Shown: one piece after another, positions 18,433 to 27,143 of the stretch
How the letters are laid out: every line of letters starts with the position of its first letter
Position numbering within the stretch: the first letter of the stretch is position 1
The notes under the pieces: generated by a model
Database searches by the model: none
Told to the model about the DNA's origin: nothing
Seen by the model: only the letters and a program-made list of their open reading frames with translations
Assembly (NCBI GenBank): GCA_018262775.1
Contig: JADFDU010000008.1
Coordinates: 1 to 64,000 of the forward strand
Origin: Rhodocyclaceae bacterium
GTDB taxonomy: Bacteria; Pseudomonadota; Gammaproteobacteria; Burkholderiales; Rhodocyclaceae
Reading direction: 5' to 3'
Length of the DNA: 64,000 nucleotides
Program-made: the position numbers and the translations under genes

Positions 18433-19566
18433 TCATGACGACACCTCTTTCGCAATGATGAGTTTCAGAATTTCGCTGGTGCCGCCGCCGATCAGCGTGA
18501 AGCGCACGTCGCGCAGGTAACGCTGCACCGGGTACTCCATGGCGTAGCCGTAGGAGGCCAGCACGCGCGCCGCCTGGTCGCAGATGCGCGCCGCCGCCTC
18601 GGTGGCGTTGAGCTTGGCCATGGCAGCCTGCTTGTGGTGCGGCCGGCCGGCGTCGCGCAGCCAGGCGGCGTAGTACACCAGGTGCCTGGCGGCCTCGAGG
18701 TCGGTGGCCATCTCGGCCAGCTTGAACTGGATGGCCTGGAAGCGATTGATCGGCTTGCCGAACTGCTTGCGCTCGGCAGCGTAGCGTACCGCCTCGTCGA
18801 GCGCGGCCTGGGCGACGCCGAGCCCCATGGCGCCGGTGATGATGCGGATTTCCGCCAGGGTCTTGCGCAAATGGCCTTCGCCGTCGCCTTCGGCCTGCGA
18901 GAGTCTATGGCTGTCCGGCACGAAGCATTCGTCGAAGGCGACTTCAGAGGTGGGCAGGGCCCACACGCCCATCTTGTGGATCTCGCGGCCGACGATGAGT
19001 CCCTTGAAGTCCTTCTCGACGAGGAAGATGGTGAGCTTCTTCTCTTCGCCGGCCTTGGCGAAGACGGTAAAGAAGTCGGCCACCGGCGCCGAGGTGATCC
19101 AGGTCTTCTGCCCGTTGATGACATAGCCGCCGTCGACCTTTTTCGCCGTGGTGGCAATGGAGTCGAGGTCGGAGCCGGCGTTCGGCTCGGTCATGCAGAT
19201 GGCGCCGATCTTCTCGCCGCGCAGGGCTGGCTTGAAGAGGCGCTCGAGGATGTCGGCGTTGCCGAGCATGTGCAGGAACTTCGTGCCCATCAGCGACTGC
19301 ATGGCCACCGCGCCAGCCAGCGACATGGAGCCGCGCGCGATCTCGGCCAGCGCCAGGGCGAACTCGGTGAGGCCGAGGCCGGAGCCGCCGACATCCTCCG
19401 GGTAGCGCATGCCGAAGAAGCCGAGATCGGCCAGTTCCAGGAAGAGGGCGCGCGGAAACGCCCGCGCCTCGTCCAGCGCGGCGGCCTGCGGCGCAATGCG
19501 CTCGTCGCAGAAACGCGCGAAGGTATCGCGGATCTGGCGCTGCTCATCGGTCAGGTCGAAATTCAC
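18433..19566 (-). CDS. iaaF: decarboxylating acyl-CoA dehydrogenase (IaaF-like)
   Basis: A 377-residue acyl-CoA dehydrogenase with the normal FAD and substrate blocks (CMTEPNAGSDL, QKTWITSA, RKQFGKPI). The usual catalytic base, the Glu of the C-terminal EGTSEI motif, is replaced: here the motif is IGGGTSEI, with Gly at 361. Aromatoleum IaaF is a benzylmalonyl-CoA dehydrogenase in which loss of the 2-carboxylate replaces proton abstraction, so a base is not needed. The missing Glu therefore supports that reaction, giving 2-aminocinnamoyl-CoA and CO2 from the mutase product. Neighbours on both sides belong to the same pathway. Confidence 0.83.
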   Translation of the reverse strand: MNFDLTDEQRQIRDTFARFCDERIAPQAAALDEARAFPRALFLELADLGFFGMRYPEDVGGSGLGLTEFALALAEIARGSMSLAGAVAMQSLMGTKFLHMLGNADILERLFKPALRGEKIGAICMTEPNAGSDLDSIATTAKKVDGGYVINGQKTWITSAPVADFFTVFAKAGEEKKLTIFLVEKDFKGLIVGREIHKMGVWALPTSEVAFDECFVPDSHRLSQAEGDGEGHLRKTLAEIRIITGAMGLGVAQAALDEAVRYAAERKQFGKPINRFQAIQFKLAEMATDLEAARHLVYYAAWLRDAGRPHHKQAAMAKLNATEAAARICDQAARVLASYGYAMEYPVQRYLRDVRFTLIGGGTSEILKLIIAKEVSS

Positions 19567-19575
19567 GAAACCTCC

Positions 19576-19680
19576 TTTGACACGGAGGACACAGAGGCAC
19601 AGAGAACACAGAGAAAGGCGTAACCCAAAAGGTTTTCTCTGTGCCCTCTGTGCCTCTGTGCTCTCTGTGTTGAAAGCGGT
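19576..19680. repeat. long CACAGAG inverted repeat, copy 2
   Basis: The left arm spans about 19576-19617 and the right arm about 19634-19679; the arms differ by few bases and end in TTGAAAGCGG as in copies 1 and 3. It fills most of the 124-base gap between the hydantoinase B-like gene and the acyl-CoA dehydrogenase gene. Confidence 0.8.
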
Positions 19681-19690
19681 ATGGTTTTCA

Positions 19691-21379
19691 TTACCCCAGC
19701 TCCACTTCAGTCATGCCATAGTCGCGCATCGCCGCTTCCTTCGAGACGACGCCGTTGCGCACTTCTTCGCACAGCAGCTTGCGGTCGCGCTTTTTCGGGT
19801 TGCCGTAGCCGCCGCCGCCGCTCGCCACCTGGTGGTACACCGTGCCCTTGGGCACGCCGGTGATGAGATCCTTGTTCTTCGGCACCACGGTCTGGCCGTC
19901 TGGGTAGTTCAGGCGGATGAAGTTGAGTCCGCCTTCGCCGCCGCCGAAGAGGCCGAAGGCCGGCTCGAAGTCGCCGTCGCCGAAAGTCACCAGTTGCGTG
20001 TCGTCGGAGCCGATCTCGAAGATGGTTTCCACGCCGAGGCCGCCGCGCCACTCGCCGGCGCCGGCCGAGTCGGGCAGCAGTTCATGACGGATCAGGGTGT
20101 GCGGCGTTTGCTGCTCGAACATCTCGTAGTCCTGGTCGAGGACGCCGCCGGAGGCGTCGATCATGCCGATGTGGTCGTAGCCGTCGGTGCCGCGCATGCC
20201 GCCGGAGCCGCCCTTGAGACCCATGAAACCGATGTCGACGTACTTCTCGTTGTTGCCGGGGTCGATGCCGGTGGTGAGCGAGGCGAGCAGGTTGTTCCAG
20301 CCGGCCGTGACGCGATCCGGCATGACCGGCGCCAGCGCCCGCTGGATGGCGTCGGCGTTGGGCGGGCAGAGGTGGTTGCCGAAGGTGGTGGCTTTCGGAT
20401 AGGCGGCGTTGAGGAGGGTGCCCTCGGGAATCACGATCTCGATCGGCTGCACCATGCCCTCGTTGTGCGGGATGTCCGGATTGACCATCTGCAGCAGGGT
20501 GAGGATGGTGGCCGAGGCGCTGGAGGTGTACGTGCCGTTCACGAAGCCGTTGGTCTGGGCGTCGGTGCGCGAGTAGTCGAACTTGATGTGTTTGTCCCGT
20601 ACCTCGATGTCGACGCGGATGGTGAACTTCGAGCCGACATGGCGGCCGTCGAAATAGACGTAGCCTTCGCCGCTGTACTTGCCGTTGGGGATCTTGGCGA
20701 TCTCGGCTTCCATCATCTTGCGCGTGGCATCGAACAGCGCCTGCTTGTGCGCCTCGTAGCTGTCGACGCCGTATTTCTTCAGCAGTTCGAGCAGGCGCCG
20801 CTCGCCCACCGTGCAGGCGCCCATCTCGGCCTTCATGTCGTGCTGCACGATGTCCAGCCGCACGTTGGCGAAGATCAGGTTCCACACGTCCTTGCGCAGC
20901 TTGCCGCGCTCGACGATCTTGACCGCCGGGATGCGCAGCGCCTCCTGCCAGACCTCGACGGCGTTCGGGTTGTAGCCGCCCGCGACGTTGCCGCCGATAT
21001 CGGCCTGGTGGCCCTTGACGGCGGTCCAGCCGACCAGCTGTTCGCCGACGAAGACTGGCTTGAAGACGGCGACGTCGTTGTTCTGGTTGCCGAGGCTGAA
21101 GACGTCGTTGTGGAAAAAAACGTCACCAGGGTAGATCTCGCCGTCGAACAGTTTGCGGATGTGCTTGCACACCGGTGCCAGCGAAAACGCCAGGATCGGC
21201 AGATTTTCGGTCTGTTCGAGCATGCGCCCTTCAGCGTCGTAGAGGCCGGTGACGTAGTCCTTGGCCTCGCACAGGATCGGGCTGCGCGTGGTCTGTTCCA
21301 TCGAGATGCTCATCTCGTCGGTGATGGACTTGAAGGTCCGTGCGTAGACGGACAGCAAAATAGGGTCGATCTTGCTCAT
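19691..21379 (-). CDS. iaaE: hydantoinase B/oxoprolinase-like subunit
   Basis: A 562-residue HyuB-family subunit. It starts in the family style (DPILLSVYARTFKSITDEM) and carries GDVFFHNDVF, VKGHQADIGG and, near the C-terminus, the glycine-rich TGVPKGTVYHQVASGGGGYG. The start codon overlaps the stop of the HyuA-type gene by 4 bases (ATGA), so both are made together as a heteromer. In the indoleacetate pathway the pair opens the lactam of 2-oxoindoleacetate with ATP to give 2-aminophenylsuccinate. An acetone/acetophenone carboxylase-like role is less likely because no third subunit is present. The symbol follows the published IaaCE pair. Confidence 0.78.
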   Translation of the reverse strand: MSKIDPILLSVYARTFKSITDEMSISMEQTTRSPILCEAKDYVTGLYDAEGRMLEQTENLPILAFSLAPVCKHIRKLFDGEIYPGDVFFHNDVFSLGNQNNDVAVFKPVFVGEQLVGWTAVKGHQADIGGNVAGGYNPNAVEVWQEALRIPAVKIVERGKLRKDVWNLIFANVRLDIVQHDMKAEMGACTVGERRLLELLKKYGVDSYEAHKQALFDATRKMMEAEIAKIPNGKYSGEGYVYFDGRHVGSKFTIRVDIEVRDKHIKFDYSRTDAQTNGFVNGTYTSSASATILTLLQMVNPDIPHNEGMVQPIEIVIPEGTLLNAAYPKATTFGNHLCPPNADAIQRALAPVMPDRVTAGWNNLLASLTTGIDPGNNEKYVDIGFMGLKGGSGGMRGTDGYDHIGMIDASGGVLDQDYEMFEQQTPHTLIRHELLPDSAGAGEWRGGLGVETIFEIGSDDTQLVTFGDGDFEPAFGLFGGGEGGLNFIRLNYPDGQTVVPKNKDLITGVPKGTVYHQVASGGGGYGNPKKRDRKLLCEEVRNGVVSKEAAMRDYGMTEVELG

Positions 21380-23502
21380 GCCACGGTCTCCTTTGCGTCT
21401 TTGACGCAGGACTGCACCAAATCCTCGCGTCCCTTCTGGAAGAGGACGAAGGAGCCGAGCGCATCCACGGCGCAGTCAAAGGACGCGCTGACGAAGATGG
21501 CGGTGGTTTCCTGCTCGATCATGGCCGGGCCGTCGACGCGGTTGCCGAAGCGCATGCGATGGCCGTCATAGACGGGAATCTCCTTGAAGGCCTTGGTCTC
21601 CGGGATATAGACGGCGCGCTGGCCCTTGAAAGCATGCGCGGTGTCGGCGCCGGCCCAGGCCTCCTCGCGATAGGTCGGCTTGTCGGTGACACCGATGGCC
21701 TGCACGCGCACGTTGATGATCTCGATCGGCGTATTTTCCTGCTCTAGCGAATAACCGTAGAGCCGGTTGTGCTCGGCATGGAAGGCGCGCGCGATGGCGG
21801 CCGTGTCGCGCTGCGCGATCAGTTCGCGCGGCACGATGAAGGAGACCTCGTGGTACTGCTTGATGTAGCGGCAGTCGAGCTTCACGTCGTAGCGCCGCCG
21901 GGTCTCGGGGATGCGTTCCTCGACGAGCTGGCGGGCGCCGTCGGCGGCCATCTCGTCGATGATCGTCAGCAACTGCGGCCAGTCGATGCCCTCGAAGCGG
22001 GAGACGAAAGTGCGCACGAAATCGTGCTTGAGCTCGCTCATGAGCATGCCGAAGGCACACAGCACGGAGGACTCGCGCGGCACGATCTGCAGCGGAATCT
22101 CCAGCTCCTGGCAGATGAGGCAGGAATGGATAGGGCCAGCGCCGCCGGCTGGAATGAAGGGGAATTCGCGCGGATCGAAGCCGCGCTTGATGGTGACCTC
22201 GCGCACGCCCTGCGCCATGTTGTTGCAGGCGACACGGTACATGCCGGCGGCGGCTTCCTCGATGGAAAGCCCCATCGGCCTGGCGATGTGCTCCTCGATG
22301 GCCTGGCGCGCCGCGGCAACGTCGAGCTGCATCTTGCCGCCGGCGAAGAAACCAGGGTCGAGATAGCCGAGCACGACGTTGGCGTCGGTGGTGGCCGGCA
22401 GCGTGCCGCCCTTGCTGTAGCAGGCCGGGCCGGGATCGGCGCCGGCGCTTTGCGGGCCCATGCGCAGCATGCCGCCCTCGTCGAGCCAGCCGATGGAGCC
22501 GCCGCCTGCGCCGATGGTGTGGATGTCGAGCATGGGCAGGGCGATCTTGTGGCGGGCGATCTCGCCGTCGTTCTTGACCATCGGCGCATCCACCGCCACC
22601 GAGGTTTCAAAGCTGGTGCCGCCCATGTCGGTGGTGATGCACTTGTTCTGGCCGTGAGGGCGGACATAGAAGAGGCCGGCACCGGGCCCGCCGGCCGGGC
22701 CGGAGAGCAGGGTCAGCGCAGCCTTCTCGCGCGCCAGCTGCGGCGTGATGACGCCGCCATTCGACTGCATGATCAGCAGGAGGCCTTTGAAGCCGATACC
22801 CTTCAAGCGTCCGACCAATTGATCGAGATAGTGGTTGAGCTTCGGTCCGACGTAGGAATTCAGCGCAGTGGTGCTGACGCGCTCGTAGAAGCGGATCGAG
22901 GGCAGCAGATCGGTGGACACCGACAGGTAGGCGTCGGGCATTTCCTTGCGCACGATTTCTGCCGCCGCCTGCTCGTGCGCAGGGTTGGCGAAGGAGTTCA
23001 TGAAGCAGATGGAGACCGCCTGCACGCCTTCCTGCTTGAACAAGTCGATGGCCTGCCGGACTGCGCCGAGATCGAGCGGTGTGGTTTCCTTGCCATTGCG
23101 GTCGAGACGGCCCTTGACGCCGGCGCGCAGGTAGCGCGGCACCAGCGGCTTCACGTTGGTGTAGCGGTTGTTGTACTGCTCCTCGCGGATGCCGCGGCGC
23201 ATCTCCAGCGCATCGCGCACGCCCTGGGTGGTGAGTAGTCCGCATTTGGCGCCGGTGCCGGTCAGCGTGGCATTGGTGGTGACCGTCGTGCCGTGCACGA
23301 TGGTGTCGATCATCGGTGCGAAAGCTTCCAGCGACAGCGGCGGATTCATGCTCGCGGCGATGTCGGTGAGGCCGTTGACCACGGCGATGGAGGGGTCCGA
23401 AGGCGTCGACAGCGACTTGAGGATCGCCGGTTCGGTGTCGTCGCGGATGACGACGAAGTCGGTAAAGGTGCCGCCGACGTCGATGCCGATCTTTAATGCC
23501 AT
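21376..23502 (-). CDS. iaaC: hydantoinase A-like ATP-dependent subunit
   Basis: A 708-residue HyuA/oxoprolinase A-type subunit of the actin-like ATPase fold. IGIDVGGTFTDFVV at the N-terminus is the phosphate-binding loop; TDMGGTSFE and the glycine-rich GAGGGSIGW are the second nucleotide block. It uses ATP to activate the amide for ring opening by the partner subunit downstream. The frame is full length and starts right at the conserved motif. It follows the CoA ligase gene by 28 bases. Family is certain; 2-oxoindoleacetate as substrate is inferred from the matching gene order. Confidence 0.8.
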   Translation of the reverse strand: MALKIGIDVGGTFTDFVVIRDDTEPAILKSLSTPSDPSIAVVNGLTDIAASMNPPLSLEAFAPMIDTIVHGTTVTTNATLTGTGAKCGLLTTQGVRDALEMRRGIREEQYNNRYTNVKPLVPRYLRAGVKGRLDRNGKETTPLDLGAVRQAIDLFKQEGVQAVSICFMNSFANPAHEQAAAEIVRKEMPDAYLSVSTDLLPSIRFYERVSTTALNSYVGPKLNHYLDQLVGRLKGIGFKGLLLIMQSNGGVITPQLAREKAALTLLSGPAGGPGAGLFYVRPHGQNKCITTDMGGTSFETSVAVDAPMVKNDGEIARHKIALPMLDIHTIGAGGGSIGWLDEGGMLRMGPQSAGADPGPACYSKGGTLPATTDANVVLGYLDPGFFAGGKMQLDVAAARQAIEEHIARPMGLSIEEAAAGMYRVACNNMAQGVREVTIKRGFDPREFPFIPAGGAGPIHSCLICQELEIPLQIVPRESSVLCAFGMLMSELKHDFVRTFVSRFEGIDWPQLLTIIDEMAADGARQLVEERIPETRRRYDVKLDCRYIKQYHEVSFIVPRELIAQRDTAAIARAFHAEHNRLYGYSLEQENTPIEIINVRVQAIGVTDKPTYREEAWAGADTAHAFKGQRAVYIPETKAFKEIPVYDGHRMRFGNRVDGPAMIEQETTAIFVSASFDCAVDALGSFVLFQKGREDLVQSCVKDAKETVA

Positions 23503-23530
23503 GTTGACTCCATTTTCCTGGTTTTTCTTG

Positions 23531-25078
23531 TCAGGCCACGGGTGCGTGCTTGACCAGTTGGCGCAGTTCTTCCTTGCGAATCTTGCCCAGCGCGGTCTTC
23601 GGCAGCGCCTCGACGAAGACCACGTCCTTGGGATGCTTGTAGCGGGCCAGGCGGCCGTCGAACAGCCTCAGGATGTCGGCAGGCGCGGGCTGCCGTCCCG
23701 GCTTCGGCACGATGACGGCGACGGCGATCTCGCCCCAGCGCGCGTCGCTGCGGCCGACTACTGCCGCTTCGAGCACGTCATCGCACTGGATCAATACGTT
23801 CTCCAGTTCGGCCGGGTAGATGTTTTCGCCGCCGGAGATGATCATCTCCTTCCTGCGACCGACGACAGTGAGGAAGCCCTCGTCGTCGAGCCAGCCCATG
23901 TCGCCGCTGCGGTACCAGCCGTCGGTGAACGCCGCGGCGGTTGCTTCCGGGTTGTGCCAGTACTCGGCAAACAGGTTGCAGCCGCGGACGAGGATCTCGC
24001 CGGCCTGGCCGGCAGGCAAATCGGCGTCGTCGTTGCCGATGACGCGCAGCTTGCAATGCAGTGCGGCACGGCCGGTCGAGCCGACCTTGCGCAGGGCTTC
24101 GTCGCGCTTGAGGTAGGCGGCGATGGGGCAGGTCTCGGTGGAACCGTAGACCTGAGTCATTGGTATGCCACGGGCGTGCACGGCCTCGATGATGTGCAGC
24201 GGCACGATCGAGGAACCGATGCTCATCATGCGCAGGCTGGAAAGATGGGTGGAGGACCAGCGTGGGCTGGACAGCATCATGTCGGCCACGGCAGGTACGG
24301 TGAGGACCAGGGTGATGTGCTCGCGTTCGATGGCGTCCAGCGCCGCCTCGGGTTCGAAGCGCGGGTGCAGCACTAGGGTGCAGCCACAGCGCAGTGCCGG
24401 CGTGGTCTGGATGTTAAGGCCGCCGACGTGGAACATCGGCAGCACCGTCAGCACGACGTCGTCGGCCGTCATGGCGTGCATGTCGACGCTGTTGTCGGCG
24501 TTGCAGGCGATGGCCTCATGGGTGAGCACGACCCCCTTCGGCTTGCCGGTCGCGCCGGAGGTATAGCAGATCAGCAGCGGCGTGTTCCCCAAGAGGATTT
24601 CCTGCGCAGCATCGGCAGCGGTGGCCGGATCGGCCGGCGCGGCGCTGCCTGCGTCGAGAAAGGCCTCCCACGGCTGCCAGCCGGCTGCGCTGCTGCCGAG
24701 GGCGACGAGTTTCATCGTGCCGAGTTCGCCGCGATAGGCATCGGTCTGCTCGAGAAAGGGCGCCTCGACCACCAGAACGCCGGGCGGGCAGTCGTCGAGC
24801 ATTTGCTGGTGCTCAGGGCCGGCGAGGCGCCAGTTGAGCGGCATGAAGAGTGCACCGAGGCGGGCGCAGGCGAAGAACAGGGCGAGCATTTCCGGGCTGT
24901 TGCAGCCGAGGTAGGCGGCACAGCCGCCGCGGCGCACGCCCGCCACGGCGAGGGCCGCCACCGTGCGTCCGATCAGGTCGGCGAAATTCCGGTAGCTCAG
25001 GTCGCGGCCGCCATAGCGGATGGCGGTCTTGTCGGGCGTCGCCGCCGCATGCCGTCCGATCCACTCCGAAACGTCCAT
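23531..25078 (-). CDS. iaaB: aryl/acyl-CoA ligase, AMP-forming (IaaB-like)
   Basis: A 515-residue adenylate-forming ligase with YTSGATGKPKG (ATP loop), VYGSTETCP, YRSGDMG and the C-terminal PKTALGKIRK lysine motif. It makes an acyl-CoA from an acid, ATP and CoA. In Aromatoleum the gene in this position, between the thiolase and HyuA genes, encodes an indoleacetate-CoA ligase. Because the ring-opened intermediate is thought to receive CoA from the separate CoA-transferase, the role of this ligase may be in starting or balancing CoA transfer. Enzyme class is certain, substrate inferred. Confidence 0.78.
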   Translation of the reverse strand: MDVSEWIGRHAAATPDKTAIRYGGRDLSYRNFADLIGRTVAALAVAGVRRGGCAAYLGCNSPEMLALFFACARLGALFMPLNWRLAGPEHQQMLDDCPPGVLVVEAPFLEQTDAYRGELGTMKLVALGSSAAGWQPWEAFLDAGSAAPADPATAADAAQEILLGNTPLLICYTSGATGKPKGVVLTHEAIACNADNSVDMHAMTADDVVLTVLPMFHVGGLNIQTTPALRCGCTLVLHPRFEPEAALDAIEREHITLVLTVPAVADMMLSSPRWSSTHLSSLRMMSIGSSIVPLHIIEAVHARGIPMTQVYGSTETCPIAAYLKRDEALRKVGSTGRAALHCKLRVIGNDDADLPAGQAGEILVRGCNLFAEYWHNPEATAAAFTDGWYRSGDMGWLDDEGFLTVVGRRKEMIISGGENIYPAELENVLIQCDDVLEAAVVGRSDARWGEIAVAVIVPKPGRQPAPADILRLFDGRLARYKHPKDVVFVEALPKTALGKIRKEELRQLVKHAPVA

Positions 25079-25117
25079 CCGTCTCCTCCGTTATTCCGTG
25101 TGCCGCGCTGATCTGGT

Positions 25118-26326
25118 TTATTTCGCGCCGGTCACTTCGAGTATTACTGCCATCGCCGTGTCGCCGGCCGCGCAGCCGGTGAACAATCCCCAGCCGCCGC
25201 CGCGCAGCGCCAGTTCCTCGATCACTTCGATGATTGCGCGCGTGCCCATCGGCGCCTGCGGGTGGCCCCAGACGAGCGAGCAGCCATAATTGTTCATCGA
25301 CATCAGGTCGGCGCCAGTCTGGCGGGCGAAGAAGATGTCGTTGAGTGCGAAGGGGTTGTGCGTCTTGATCACCGCCATGTCCTTGACGGCCTTGCCGGCT
25401 TGCGCGAGCGCCTGTTGCGCCGCCGGCACGGTGGCCTCGGGCATGTGCGCGAGCGCGGCGCGGGCAAGGCCGAAGCCGTGCAGGCGGATGGCGATCTTCG
25501 GGTCGGCGGACAGTTCGCGGGCTTTTTCGCGCGTGGTGACGATCAGGGCGGCATTGCCGTCGGCCGGGTGCGTCTGGCAGCCAAAGGTGACCGTGCCGCC
25601 GTCCATCACCGGCTTGAGTTTCGCCAGGCCTTCGGCGGTGGACTGGTTGATGCCCTCGTCGCCCGCCAGCGTGACGAGGGTTTTCTTGTAGTTCGGCGCC
25701 GGCACGTCGAAGGGCAGGGTCATGAAGCGCTTGAGGAAGGCGGCGTCGTTCGCCAGCGCCTCGCGATACTGCGCTTCACGGCGGAGCACGACCTCGTGCT
25801 GCTCGGCGGTGCCGATGCCGTGTTTCTTCGCCACGTTTTCCGCCGTCTGCAGCATGGAGTGGCGACCGAGCGGATCGCAGCCGAAGTTGTCCATGACCCA
25901 GTCCTCGGCGCCGCCGGTGCCGCCCGGGCCCTTAGGATTCGGGTAGTAGAGGTGCGGACCGTTGGAGGTGCGGTCGCAGTTGATCACCAGCGCCGTACTG
26001 CAGAGACTGACTTCTATTTCCTGCACCGCCGCGAGCAGGGTGCGCACGCCGGTAGCGCAGGCTTGCATCAGCGTCGGGCCGCCGGCCTGGCCGGCGCCGA
26101 TGAGGCCGGTGAGCCAGGGCAGGCCATAGAAGGAATGTTTCTGCGGCACGGAAAAGCCGAGGGCGCCATAGTCGAACGCCTTTGGATCGATCTTGCGCTT
26201 CGCCAGCTCGTGCTTCGCCACGTGGGCGGCGAATTCGATGCTGTGCAGATTAGCGAAGCTGCCCTGCCAGCGGGCGAAGGGCGTGCTCCAGTAGGCGCCG
26301 TAGGGAATTTCGGCCTTGTAGCTCAT
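25118..26326 (-). CDS. iaaA: thiolase-like enzyme of aromatic beta-oxidation
   Basis: A 402-residue thiolase-superfamily protein, related to SCP-x and BbsB-type thiolases rather than FadA. Recognisable parts are the acyl-accepting Cys loop LMQACATG, the KTHNPFALND block with its His, and GCAAGDTA near the C-terminus. It would cleave 2-aminobenzoylacetyl-CoA with CoA to 2-aminobenzoyl-CoA and acetyl-CoA, the last step of the pathway encoded by the operon. It is the first enzyme gene, 25 bases after the regulator stop codon, so the regulator and operon are probably co-transcribed. The symbol comes from gene order and is less sure than the family. Confidence 0.72.
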   Translation of the reverse strand: MSYKAEIPYGAYWSTPFARWQGSFANLHSIEFAAHVAKHELAKRKIDPKAFDYGALGFSVPQKHSFYGLPWLTGLIGAGQAGGPTLMQACATGVRTLLAAVQEIEVSLCSTALVINCDRTSNGPHLYYPNPKGPGGTGGAEDWVMDNFGCDPLGRHSMLQTAENVAKKHGIGTAEQHEVVLRREAQYREALANDAAFLKRFMTLPFDVPAPNYKKTLVTLAGDEGINQSTAEGLAKLKPVMDGGTVTFGCQTHPADGNAALIVTTREKARELSADPKIAIRLHGFGLARAALAHMPEATVPAAQQALAQAGKAVKDMAVIKTHNPFALNDIFFARQTGADLMSMNNYGCSLVWGHPQAPMGTRAIIEVIEELALRGGGWGLFTGCAAGDTAMAVILEVTGAK

Positions 26327-26351
26327 GTCGGATTCCTGTCCTTTATTCGGT

Positions 26352-27032
26352 TTAGGCTTGGGCCAGCCCGGTGGCGATGATGAAGGCGTGTTTCGCCTCG
26401 CCCAGGTGGTCGCGCATGGCGGCGGCTACGGCATCGCCGTCACCGGCGGCCAGTGCCTCGGTGATGCAGCGGAGGCCCTTGATGACGATGCTGCGGATCT
26501 TCGGGTCGCCGAGGGTCAGGGCACGGATGCGCAGCATGTGGTCGGCATACTGCTCGATAGCGCGCACCAGGCGGCGGTTCGGCACCAGGTCCTTCCAGGC
26601 ATTGCGAAAGCGGCTATTGGCTTCACGGAAGGCGTCGGCATCGCCGGCCTTGTAGGCGGCGTTGGCCGCGGCCAATGCTGCGTCGATCGGCGCGCGCACG
26701 GTCGGGTCGGTCGTCAGTTCGGCGACACGGCGCAACGCCGCCGGCTCGATGAGGAAGCGCACCTCGTAGATATCCTCGACATCGTTCAGTGTCAGCGAGG
26801 GCACGACAAAGCTGCGCCCGTCGGAGGCGAGCAGGCCCTCACTGGCCAGGCGTGTCAGCGCCTCGCGCACGGGCGTGCGGGAGACGCCGAGCTTTTCCGC
26901 CAGTTGCACTTCCTGCAGGGGTTGCCCGGTGACGATGGTGCCGTCGCGCAGGTGCGCGCGCAGCGTCTGGTAAACCTGATCGCCCAGGGCAAGGGGACGT
27001 TGAAGCGGTTTGAGGGTGGAAACCAAGGGCAT
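26352..27032 (-). CDS. GntR-family regulator, FCD (FadR) subfamily
   Basis: This 226-residue protein has an N-terminal winged helix (QVYQTLRAHL; SRTPVREALTRLASEGLL) and a C-terminal all-helical FCD ligand domain with the acidic/histidine positions typical of the family. The ATG at 27032 is preferred because the frame upstream crosses the operator-like sequence and lacks similarity. TGGATACTGTATACA occurs 43 bases upstream of this start (27075-27089) and again before the flavoenzyme gene (29143-29157); its TGTATACA core is a perfect palindrome of the GTA/TAC type bound by FCD regulators. It probably represses itself, the downstream iaa genes and the flavoenzyme gene until an aromatic acid or CoA thioester binds. 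Confidence 0.8.
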   Translation of the reverse strand: MPLVSTLKPLQRPLALGDQVYQTLRAHLRDGTIVTGQPLQEVQLAEKLGVSRTPVREALTRLASEGLLASDGRSFVVPSLTLNDVEDIYEVRFLIEPAALRRVAELTTDPTVRAPIDAALAAANAAYKAGDADAFREANSRFRNAWKDLVPNRRLVRAIEQYADHMLRIRALTLGDPKIRSIVIKGLRCITEALAAGDGDAVAAAMRDHLGEAKHAFIIATGLAQA

Positions 27033-27074
27033 ACCTCCGCGACGGAATGGAACCCCGGAATCGGGCCTGTACGG

Positions 27075-27089
27075 TGGATACTGTATACA
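27075..27089 (-). promoter_or_regulatory. putative GntR operator before regulator/iaa operon
   Basis: TGGATACTGTATACA contains the palindrome TGTATACA. The same 15 bases, followed in both places by a GCCGGGCG word a few bases on, occur at 29143-29157. The position, 43-57 bases before the regulator ATG, suits repression of initiation and self-control. Confidence 0.6.
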
Positions 27090-27143
27090 CGCATGCCGGG
27101 CGTGTAAAGGCGTAGCAAGGTACCGGTTTCCCGACATGACCGC

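Noticed and set aside
21769..23238. Plus-strand frame of 489 codons
   Set aside because: It is antisense to the hydantoinase A-like gene; composition only, no motifs.
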